NCBI GenBank assembly: GCA_050245915.1
Contig: JBFWWZ010000005.1
Span: forward strand, 1 to 64,000
Direction of reading: 5' to 3'
Source: JBDSKH01 sp050245915
GTDB lineage: Bacteria > Actinomycetota > Actinomycetes > Actinomycetales > Microbacteriaceae
DNA length: 64,000 bases
The position numbers and the translations under genes are program-made. This document shows, piece by piece, positions 57,345 to 64,000 of the stretch. The number at the start of each line of letters is the position of its first letter. Within the stretch, counting starts at the first letter, position 1. Under the pieces are notes generated by a model, which was not told the origin of the DNA, made no database searches, and saw only the letters and a list, made by a program, of their open reading frames with translations.

Positions 57345-57985
57345 TCCTTGCCGGGCGCGTCGAGCCCGCCGGTGCACGGGGCACCCGGCTCGGGCGCGTC
57401 GGACGCCCGCCAGTACCGGTCGATGAACGCCTGCAGCTGCGGGTCGTCCGGGTCGTCGAGCTTCAGCTGCGCGCCCCATGCGCTGATCGCGATCGGGGTG
57501 TCGAGGCCCTCGTACGGCGACAGCACGGCGTAGCTGTCGGGCGTCAGCGCCTTCAGCCGGTCGAGGTCGGCCTTCGGCAGGTCAGGGGAGTAGGTGATCC
57601 AGACGGCGCCGTGCTCCAGGGCGTGCACCGCGTTCTCATTCGGGACCGGCTGGTCGTACACCCCGCAGTTCAGCCAGGCGGGGTTGTGCGGCCCGCCGGC
57701 GGGCGGCGACATCGGGTAGTCGACCGCTCCCTGCACGTGCGTCGCCTCGAGGTTCGGGAAGGTCTGCACCTCCCCGAGCGCCGCATCCGCGGGCTTCGGC
57801 TGGGTGTTCACGACGATGACCACCACCACGATCGCGACCACCGCGACGACGGCCAGGATGCTGAGGACGATGGTCAGCATCCGCCCGCGCCTCTGCGCCG
57901 CCTCCCGCTTCTTGAACGCCTCGAGCTGCGCGGCGCGCTGCTCCGCCTGACGCTGCGCCTTGGACTGCTGGGGTGCTGTGCTCAC
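57341..57985 (-). CDS. DUF3105 membrane-anchored protein
   Basis: A 214-residue protein: a charged cytoplasmic N-terminus (AQRQAEQRAAQLEAFKKREA), one transmembrane helix (LTIVLSILAVVAVVAIVVVV), and an external DUF3105 domain with GAVDYPMSPPAGGPHNPAWL, then CGVYDQPVPNENAVHALEHG and VWITYSP. Conserved His and Cys residues suggest metal or redox chemistry, unproven. GTG 57985 lies 6 bases after CAGAAT on the minus strand; the longer frame to 58096 lacks a start signal. Overlaps DUF305. Confidence 0.86.
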   Translation of the reverse strand: MSTAPQQSKAQRQAEQRAAQLEAFKKREAAQRRGRMLTIVLSILAVVAVVAIVVVVIVVNTQPKPADAALGEVQTFPNLEATHVQGAVDYPMSPPAGGPHNPAWLNCGVYDQPVPNENAVHALEHGAVWITYSPDLPKADLDRLKALTPDSYAVLSPYEGLDTPIAISAWGAQLKLDDPDDPQLQAFIDRYWRASDAPEPGAPCTGGLDAPGKE

Positions 57986-58063
57986 CCCATGATTCTGGGG
58001 CATCCCACCCCCGAACGCCCTGAGGCTAGAGTGGGGCATCCCCATTCCGGACCCACGGGAGAC

Positions 58064-60271
58064 ATGGTGAGCACTGAGGCGCAAGGTGGCGAGCATGTCG
58101 CCGTGCGCCCGCGCCGGATCGGCGCCTCGCTCAGCATCAAATCGCTGATCCTGCTCATGCTGCTCGTGGTCAGCGTCGGGTCGAACGTGGTGGTCGGCAT
58201 CATCGGGTACCTCAACGGCACCGACTCATTGAGGGACGCGGCGTACGACCGGCTGACCGAGGTGCGCGATTCGCGGTCGCGAGAGGTGGCGGGGCTGTTC
58301 GACTCGGTCGAGAGCTCGCTGCTGCTGGCCAGTCACGACAGCGCGGTGGTGGATGCGGAACAGGCGTTCGCGGCGTCTGTCGCCGAGCTGGCCACGGCAT
58401 CCATCGCGTCGGATGCGGTCACGGCCGCCGACCCGGCGACGCAACCCGCCGCGCAGCCGGGGGTGCTGACGCCCGAGCAGGACGCCGCCGTCACCGCCTA
58501 CTTCTCCGACGACTTCGGTCCCCGGCTCGAGGAGGCGACCGGTGAGCCCGCCGACGCCGACACCTTCTCCCCGTCATCCCCGGCGGCGCGGTACCTCATC
58601 TACCACTACCTGATCGCGCCCGACGAGCCGGACGACAGCGGCTGGGGCGGCGCCGACAGCCGCTACGGCGACTATCTGGAGCGCATGGCGAGCCTGCTGC
58701 GGTTCGACGATCTGCTGCTGATCGACGCGTCCGGCCAGGTGGTCTACAGCGTCTCGAAGGGGGTCGATCTCGGCGCCGACCTGGTCGAGGGTCCGTACAG
58801 CCTCACCAGCCTCGGCACCGCGTTCGACACCGCCATGTCGACCAACCAGGGTCTCGACACGGTGGTGTTCAGCGACTTCAAGCGGTATTCGCCGGCGCTC
58901 GGGCGGCCGGTGGCGTGGGCGGTCGTGCCGCTCGCGGGAGAGGACCAGGTGGTCGGCGCCATCGCGGTGCAACTGCCCGTCGACCGCATCAACGAGGTGA
59001 TGACGGGCGGCGGCGAATGGACGGCGGGCGGACTCGGCGCCTCGGGGGAGGCCTACCTCGTGGGCAGCGACTTCACGATGCGTTCGGTGTCGCGCGACCT
59101 GCAGGAGGACCCGCAGGCCTACGCCGACGCTGCCATCAACGCCGGACTCTCGCCGGAGGACGCGGATGAGGCGGTCGCATCCGGCCAGACCCTGCTGCTG
59201 CAGCAGGTGAACACCGAGGCGGCGCGACTCGGCCTGTCCGGCAAGACCGGCACCGTCACCTCGCCGAGCTACCTCGGCTCGCAGACGATCGCGGCCTACG
59301 CGCCGTTCCGCTCCCACAACCTGCAGTGGGCGATCGTCGCCGAGATCGACGCCGGCGAGGCGCTCGCCCCCGTCGACGAGTTCACGAAGCGCCTCGCGCT
59401 GTCGTCGGCGATCATCGTCGCCATCGTGTCCCTCATCTCGGTGATCATCGCCGGGCTCGCGGTGCGGCCGCTTCGGCGGCTTCGGGATGCGGCGCGCCGC
59501 ATCGCCGCGGGCGAGCAGGGCGTGCAGGTGGAGGCCGGCGAATCGGACGAGCTGGCCGATGTCGCCGCCGCGTTCAACGACATGAGCCGCAGCCTCGAAC
59601 TGAAGGCCACGCTCATCGAGGAGCAGCGCGCCGAGAACGACAGGCTGATCCGCACCCTCATGCCCGAGAGCCTGGCGAAACGGTACCGGGAGGGCGCCCG
59701 CACCATCGTCGAAGACCACCAGGAGGTGACGGTGCTCTTCGCCGACATCGTCGGCTTCGAGGACTTCGGCCGCAAGATGACGAGCGACAAGGCCCTCGAC
59801 ATCCTGAACGACATCTTCCGCGCGTTCGACGAGGCGGCCGAGGTGCTCGGGGTGGAGCGGGTGCGCACCACCCGCCAGGGGTATCTCGCCTCGTGCGGGC
59901 TGAGCGTGCCGCGTGTCGATCACGCCCGACGCTCGGTCGAGTTCGCGATCGAGATGCAGCGCATCGTGGAACGCTTCGGCGCGCAGCAGGGTGCCGACCT
60001 GTCGGTGCGGGTCGGCATGGACACCGGCACGGTGACCAGCGGCCTGGTCGGACGGTCGCACGTCGTCTACGACCTGTGGGGTGACGCGGTGAGCCTCGCG
60101 TTCCGGCTGCAGGGCGGGGCGAACGAGGCCGGCGTGTTCCTCACCCAGCGCGTCGTCGACAAGCTGCCCGACACCCTGCCCTACACGGATTCCGGGGTGG
60201 TGGAGACGAGCGGCGGGTTCCAGCGGGTGTGGCGCATCGACCCGCGCGCCCTGGAGCACGTGTCGTCATGA
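58064..60271 (+). CDS. Membrane receptor with HAMP and degenerate class III cyclase domain
   Basis: A 735-residue protein: transmembrane helix 1 (about 25-48), an extracellular sensor of some 390 residues with Cache-like features, helix 2 (about 445-467), HAMP (468-512), then a class III nucleotidyl cyclase fold (555-735). The first metal Asp is present (D561 in FADIVGF), as are the purine-contact Asp (D670) and transition-state Arg (R681). The second metal Asp is Gln605, the base-selecting Lys is Arg601 and the conserved Asn is Ser677. Activity is therefore doubtful or altered. ATG 58064 follows GGGAGA. It overlaps the next gene (ATGA). Confidence 0.87.
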   Translation: MVSTEAQGGEHVAVRPRRIGASLSIKSLILLMLLVVSVGSNVVVGIIGYLNGTDSLRDAAYDRLTEVRDSRSREVAGLFDSVESSLLLASHDSAVVDAEQAFAASVAELATASIASDAVTAADPATQPAAQPGVLTPEQDAAVTAYFSDDFGPRLEEATGEPADADTFSPSSPAARYLIYHYLIAPDEPDDSGWGGADSRYGDYLERMASLLRFDDLLLIDASGQVVYSVSKGVDLGADLVEGPYSLTSLGTAFDTAMSTNQGLDTVVFSDFKRYSPALGRPVAWAVVPLAGEDQVVGAIAVQLPVDRINEVMTGGGEWTAGGLGASGEAYLVGSDFTMRSVSRDLQEDPQAYADAAINAGLSPEDADEAVASGQTLLLQQVNTEAARLGLSGKTGTVTSPSYLGSQTIAAYAPFRSHNLQWAIVAEIDAGEALAPVDEFTKRLALSSAIIVAIVSLISVIIAGLAVRPLRRLRDAARRIAAGEQGVQVEAGESDELADVAAAFNDMSRSLELKATLIEEQRAENDRLIRTLMPESLAKRYREGARTIVEDHQEVTVLFADIVGFEDFGRKMTSDKALDILNDIFRAFDEAAEVLGVERVRTTRQGYLASCGLSVPRVDHARRSVEFAIEMQRIVERFGAQQGADLSVRVGMDTGTVTSGLVGRSHVVYDLWGDAVSLAFRLQGGANEAGVFLTQRVVDKLPDTLPYTDSGVVETSGGFQRVWRIDPRALEHVSS

Positions 60272-61707
60272 TCACCGACATCTTCGGCGAGCCGTGGTTC
60301 TGGCCTGCCCTCGGCGTGATCATCGGGCTCCCGGTGGTGCTGCTGGTGCTCGGCGAGGTGCACACCTCGATGCAGCGCAACGGCACGCCCGGAACGACGA
60401 TGGTGGTGCTCGCGCGCAACGTGCTGGCTCCTCTCGCCGCCGTGATCGTGCTGTTCACGCAGATCCCGCAGGCGGAGGTCGACGGGTTCACCTGGGCGAA
60501 GGTCGCCGCCACCGCGTTCGGGCTGGTGATCGTGGTGATCCTGCTCAGCGGGCTGAACCTCGCGATCTTCGTGACCGCGAAGCAGGGCACCTGGCGCAGC
60601 CGATTCCCGTCGATCTTCGTCGACATCGCCCGGGTGCTGATCGTCGGCATCAGCCTCGCCGTGCTGTTCGGCACCATCTGGGGCGCCGACATCGGCGGAC
60701 TGTTCACCGCCCTCGGCATCGGCTCGATCGTCATCGGCCTCGCACTGCAGAACGCGGTCGGCTCGGTGCTCTCGGGACTGTTCCTGCTGTTCGAGCAGCC
60801 GTTCGAGCTCGGCGAGTACATCGTCACCTCGGCGGGCAAGGGCCGGGTCATCGCCATGAACTGGCGGGCGACCCATCTCGACACCGCCAACGGCATCCTG
60901 GTGATCCCGAACTCGGAGCTGGCCGGCGGATCCTTCCAGAACCTCAGCAAGGCGTCGTCGCCGTACGAGGCGTCCGACATCTACCGGTTCGCGACCGACG
61001 ACCCGCCGCACCGCGTCATCGAGGTCATGGAGGAGGTCGCGTCCGGCCTGCCGGAACTGGCGCCCGGGTCATCGCCGATGGCCGCCGCGATGAACAAGGC
61101 GCGCTACGAGATCAACATCCCGCTCTCCAGCCCCGGCAAGCAGTACGGCACGCTGTCGCTCTTCCGTACCCGGCTCTGGTACGCCGCCCGCCGGAACGGC
61201 CTGCACCTCGACCGCGACCTCACCGACAACTACGCGACCCCGGAGCGCGTGCACGAGAACCTGCTCCGCCTGGCGCCGCGGTTCCAGATCACCCGCGAAG
61301 AGGTCGAGTACATCGCCGACCAGGTGCGTATCGAGCGTTTCGGCGAGGGCGAGATCGTGCAGAAGGCCGGGGTCGTCCCGGACGGCGTGCGCGTCATCAT
61401 CGAGGGCATCGTCGAACTGCAGGTGCCCGCCTCGGCGGGCGCCGTCGTCCCCGTCGTCCAGCTGAAGCGGGACGAGCTGATCGGGCTCACCGCTCTCACC
61501 CGGCAGGCGGTCGGCGCCGTCGGCACCGCACTCACCGATGTCGCCGTTCTCTACATCCCGGTGAAGCTCGTGGATGCCCTGGTGAAGTCCCAGCCCTCGC
61601 TCGCCCGCGACATCGGGTCGGCCATCGACCATCGGCAGCACATGGGCTCGGAGGCGCTCGCCAGCTACGGCGAAGCACCGCAACTGGACACTCTGGTGAT
61701 CGCGTGA
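60268..61707 (+). CDS. MscS-type mechanosensitive channel with C-terminal cyclic-nucleotide-binding-like domain
   Basis: A 479-residue membrane protein. Four hydrophobic segments lead to the MscS pore helix and beta domain (IGSIVIGLALQNAVGSVLSG, FLLFEQPFELGEYIVTSAGK, WRATHLDTANGILVIPNSEL). From about residue 340 a CNMP-binding-like beta roll follows (YIADQVRIERFGEGEIVQKA, DGVRVIIEGIVELQV). The phosphate-binding cassette region (DELIGLTALTRQAVGAV) lacks the usual Gly-Glu and Arg. Similar fusions exist as cyclic-nucleotide-gated MscS channels. The start overlaps the cyclase-like gene, implying stoichiometric production and a shared signal. Confidence 0.88.
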   Translation: MITDIFGEPWFWPALGVIIGLPVVLLVLGEVHTSMQRNGTPGTTMVVLARNVLAPLAAVIVLFTQIPQAEVDGFTWAKVAATAFGLVIVVILLSGLNLAIFVTAKQGTWRSRFPSIFVDIARVLIVGISLAVLFGTIWGADIGGLFTALGIGSIVIGLALQNAVGSVLSGLFLLFEQPFELGEYIVTSAGKGRVIAMNWRATHLDTANGILVIPNSELAGGSFQNLSKASSPYEASDIYRFATDDPPHRVIEVMEEVASGLPELAPGSSPMAAAMNKARYEINIPLSSPGKQYGTLSLFRTRLWYAARRNGLHLDRDLTDNYATPERVHENLLRLAPRFQITREEVEYIADQVRIERFGEGEIVQKAGVVPDGVRVIIEGIVELQVPASAGAVVPVVQLKRDELIGLTALTRQAVGAVGTALTDVAVLYIPVKLVDALVKSQPSLARDIGSAIDHRQHMGSEALASYGEAPQLDTLVIA

Positions 61708-62075
61708 TCGCACGCCTGCTCGGACTGCGGTCCGCGTGGACGCGGGTACTCGCCGCGCACGAGGGCGAGTTCGTGCTCCCGACCCTCGTGGTGCACTGGC
61801 CGGGCGCGGAGCGGCGACTGCGGGCGCGCGTCATCGCCATGCTCGTCGATGCACGCGGGATCGCGCTGCTCGACCGGCAGGGCGGCGAGGCAGCCGTGCT
61901 GGCCGCGGACGGCATCCTGTCGGTGGAGCTGGCGCCGCTGACCCGTAGCGCGTTCCGGCCGCTGCGGGTGACGACGCTCGGCCAGGGCACGGTCGATCTC
62001 GCGCTCAGTCAGGTGCGCCCCGACGACCAGATCGACGTGGTGCTGCGGATCCGGTCCGCTCTCGGGCGCGCATAG
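61704..62075 (+). CDS. Uncharacterised small protein of the cyclase-channel operon
   Basis: A 123-residue protein read from GTG 61704, which overlaps the channel gene's TGA. It is a soluble alpha/beta protein with alternating strands (GEFVLPTLVVHWPGAERRL, GIALLDRQGGEAAVLAADGI, LRVTTLGQGTVDLALSQVRP). I recognise no family. The strand pattern and a C-terminal helix (VVLRIRSAL) are loosely PH-like, similar in outline to the next gene. Coupling to the channel suggests a role as its regulator or assembly factor. Confidence 0.6.
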   Translation: MIARLLGLRSAWTRVLAAHEGEFVLPTLVVHWPGAERRLRARVIAMLVDARGIALLDRQGGEAAVLAADGILSVELAPLTRSAFRPLRVTTLGQGTVDLALSQVRPDDQIDVVLRIRSALGRA

Positions 62076-62085
62076 GCTCGACCTC

Positions 62086-62664
62086 GTGGCACAGGCGAAC
62101 GGGAACGGCCCCCTCGGCAGGATGCAGGTCGGCGTCGGCCTGATCAGCTTCACGGTTGTGATCGCGATGATCGGCATCACGTTGATCAGCTGGTTCGCGG
62201 ATACCGGCGTGCGCATCCTCATCGCGGTGCTGTTCCTCGCGGCGATCGGCGTGCTCTGGACCTCCGCGATCCGCAACGGGCGGGTGGAGCGCGACTTCCA
62301 CCGGCGCCTGAAAGAGCAGCACCCCGGCGCCCTGGTCGAGCGCGTCATCCTGTGGTCGCTGCCGAAGGGACGGGTCGAGCCGGGCACGCCGGCGCAGTTC
62401 GTCGTCGCCGACGCCACCGAGATCCTGTTCGAGACGATCAACCAGACGGTGCTGCTGCGCTTCCCGGTCGAGCAGCTCAGGAACGTCGACCTCGTCACCG
62501 CGCAGGGCGACCGGGCGAAAGACAAGGCGCTCACCCTGATCTACGGCGAGGAGCAGAACGTGGTGCAGCTCTTCACGGTCACCTACGCGGCGAACGACCG
62601 GCTCGGAGCCCGCCTGCGCACAGCGATCGGCTGGCCGGCGACCGGCGTGCCCGACCCGGCGTAG
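62086..62664 (+). CDS. Two-span membrane protein with PH-like C-terminal domain
   Basis: A 192-residue protein: two transmembrane helices (VGLISFTVVIAMIGITLISW, ILIAVLFLAAIGVLWTSAI) and a soluble domain with FVVADATEILFETINQTVLL and LTLIYGEEQNVVQLFTVTYA. This resembles small bacterial PH-like domains but is not firmly assigned. Start GTG 62086 lies 7 bases after TAGGCT (62073-62078), so it may have its own promoter inside the end of the previous gene as well as being in the cyclase-channel transcript. Confidence 0.65.
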   Translation: MAQANGNGPLGRMQVGVGLISFTVVIAMIGITLISWFADTGVRILIAVLFLAAIGVLWTSAIRNGRVERDFHRRLKEQHPGALVERVILWSLPKGRVEPGTPAQFVVADATEILFETINQTVLLRFPVEQLRNVDLVTAQGDRAKDKALTLIYGEEQNVVQLFTVTYAANDRLGARLRTAIGWPATGVPDPA

Positions 62665-62734
62665 CATCCGCACGGGCCGGAACGCACATCGACGCCCCGT
62701 AACCGCCCGGAGTCCCGCCGGTAGGCTCGACCCC

Positions 62735-64000
62735 ATGAGATACGCCGAGACCGTGCTCGATCTGGTGGGCGACACGCCCCTGGTCAAGCTCAATTCGGTG
62801 ACCGAGGGCATTGCCGCCACCGTGCTCGCCAAGGTGGAGTATCTGAACCCGGGCGGGTCCAGCAAAGACCGCATCGCATCCCGGATCATCGACGCCGCCG
62901 AACGCGAAGGCAAGCTGAAGCCGGGCGGCACGATCGTGGAGCCCACGAGCGGCAACACCGGCATCGGCCTCGCCCTGGTCGCCCAGCAGCGCGGATACCG
63001 GTGCGTCTTCGTCTGCCCCGACAAGGTCAGCGAAGACAAGATCAACACGCTGAGGGCCTACGGCGCCGAGGTCGTGGTCTGCCCCACCAACGTCGCGCCC
63101 GAGAGCCCCGACTCGTACTACCAGACCAGCGACCGGCTGGCGCGCGAGATCCCCGGGGCGTTCAAGCCCGACCAGTACTCGAACCCGAACGGGCCGCTCA
63201 GCCACTACGAGACCACCGGTCCCGAGATCTGGCGCGACACCGACGGCACGATCACCCACTTCGTCGCCGGCGTGGGCACCGGCGGAACGATCTCGGGGGT
63301 CGGCAGGTACCTGAAAGAGCAGAACCCAGATGTCGTGGTGATCGGCGCCGACCCCGAGGGCTCCGTCTACTCGGGCGGTACCGGGCGACCGTATCTGGTC
63401 GAAGGCGTCGGCGAGGACTTCTGGCCGACCGCGTACGACGGCACGGTCGTCGACGAGATCATCGCCTCGAGCGACGCCGAGTCGTTCGAGCTGACCCGGC
63501 GGCTCGCGAGGGAGGAGGGTCTGCTCGTCGGCGGGTCCTCGGGACTGGCGGTGGCATCCGGGCTGAAGGCGGCGCGCGACCTGCCGGCCGACGCGGTCAT
63601 GGTGATCTTGCTGCCCGACGGCGGCCGCGGGTACCTGGGCAAGGTCTTCAATGACAAATGGATGCGGTCCTACGGCTTCCTTCCCGCCGAAGCGGGCGGC
63701 ACGGTCGCCGACCTCGTCGGCACGAAAGAGGCCCAACTCGCCGGGCTCGTGCACGTGCACCCGAGCGACACGGTGCGCCACACGATCGACAAGATGCGGG
63801 AGTACAACATCTCGTCGATGCCGGTGCTCACCGCCGAGCCGCCCGTGGTGATGGGCGAGGTGATCGGCTCGATCAATGAGAAGGCGCTGGTCGACGCCGT
63901 GTTCAGCGGACGGGCTCAGCTCACGGACGCGCTCGCGGACTTCGTCGAGCCCCCCCTCGGCCTGATCGGCATGAACGACTCCGTCGATGCCGCCCGCGAT
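62735..64000 (+). CDS. cbs: Cystathionine beta-synthase (3' end outside window)
   Basis: At least 422 codons, open to the right edge. A fold type II PLP enzyme begins VLDLVGDTPLVKLNSV, with the PLP lysine in NPGGSSKDRIASRIID, EPTSGNTGIGLALV for substrate carboxylate, VAGVGTGGTISGVGRYLKE and GGSSGLAVASGLKAA. CBS-pair sensor domains follow (LVHVHPSDTVRHTIDKMREY). It condenses serine and homocysteine to cystathionine in transsulfuration. ATG 62735 is 7 bases after TAGGCT (62722-62727), a likely leaderless start. Confidence 0.92.
   Translation, partial: MRYAETVLDLVGDTPLVKLNSVTEGIAATVLAKVEYLNPGGSSKDRIASRIIDAAEREGKLKPGGTIVEPTSGNTGIGLALVAQQRGYRCVFVCPDKVSEDKINTLRAYGAEVVVCPTNVAPESPDSYYQTSDRLAREIPGAFKPDQYSNPNGPLSHYETTGPEIWRDTDGTITHFVAGVGTGGTISGVGRYLKEQNPDVVVIGADPEGSVYSGGTGRPYLVEGVGEDFWPTAYDGTVVDEIIASSDAESFELTRRLAREEGLLVGGSSGLAVASGLKAARDLPADAVMVILLPDGGRGYLGKVFNDKWMRSYGFLPAEAGGTVADLVGTKEAQLAGLVHVHPSDTVRHTIDKMREYNISSMPVLTAEPPVVMGEVIGSINEKALVDAVFSGRAQLTDALADFVEPPLGLIGMNDSVDAARD

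Overview
The window is gene-dense, very GC-rich bacterial chromosome. The codon usage, the tRNA-Trp / secE / nusG / rplK / rplA block, HadA/HadB-like dehydratases next to murB, a LysE/LysG pair, an LAxTG-anchored surface protein and many apparently leaderless genes all point to an actinobacterium. A Microbacterium-like member of Microbacteriaceae is the best guess; this is inferred from gene content and not tested against a database.

Layout. 1-3100: end of an alcohol dehydrogenase, two FMN-binding split-barrel proteins, an SDR, a frameshifted lipoprotein and a VIT-type transporter. 3103-5043: two small membrane proteins and a thioredoxin-reductase-like enzyme, divergent from an XRE-cupin regulator. 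5067-10240: a MalT-type LuxR regulator, a strong inverted repeat, then a fused alcohol dehydrogenase and two membrane proteins. 10240-14892: several regulator/target pairs (TetR, GbsR/MarR, TetR, AraC), each with visible operator palindromes, plus a relic of an MFS pump. 14942-19095: glycerate kinase, an MMPL transporter and its divergent TetR regulator. 19179-24045: a nucleoside-salvage cluster (uridine phosphorylase, adenosine deaminase, BMP lipoprotein, MFS) with a GntR regulator. 24108-26828: DUF1801 protein, a tiny acidic CxxC peptide with its own promoter and terminator, HadA/HadB-like proteins and MurB. 26890-31784: PadR-controlled drug-efflux-type ABC pair, ribokinase, LysE/LysG. 31812-36716: CAP-domain secreted protein, aspartate aminotransferase, LAxTG-anchored surface protein.

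37046-39679 is the conserved tRNA-Trp, secE, nusG, rplK, rplA block. It is followed by a GNAT protein and a lower-GC islet (about 40261-41325) holding an HTH antitoxin and a broken nucleotidyltransferase-type toxin. 41326-46709: quinone-oxidoreductase-like enzyme, two membrane proteins, a YqaJ-type nuclease, a two-component system and a small membrane protein. 46808-47986 is the rplJ-rplL operon with an attenuator-type leader; rpoB does not follow it. 48173-56638: LuxR and LacI regulators, a carbohydrate ABC importer and an exporter-type ABC protein, the last two genes ending in related inverted repeats. 56706-57985: DUF305 and DUF3105 proteins.

The most unusual unit is at 58064-62664. A membrane receptor with a class III cyclase-like domain is translationally coupled to an MscS-type channel carrying a cyclic-nucleotide-binding-like domain, followed by two small proteins. 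Both the cyclase-like and the binding-like domains lack hallmark residues. A cystathionine beta-synthase gene runs off the right edge.

A recurring theme is a TAnnnT-like -10 box ending 5-7 bases before the start codon. I see it at more than twenty genes, which suggests widespread leaderless transcription and helps to choose start codons.
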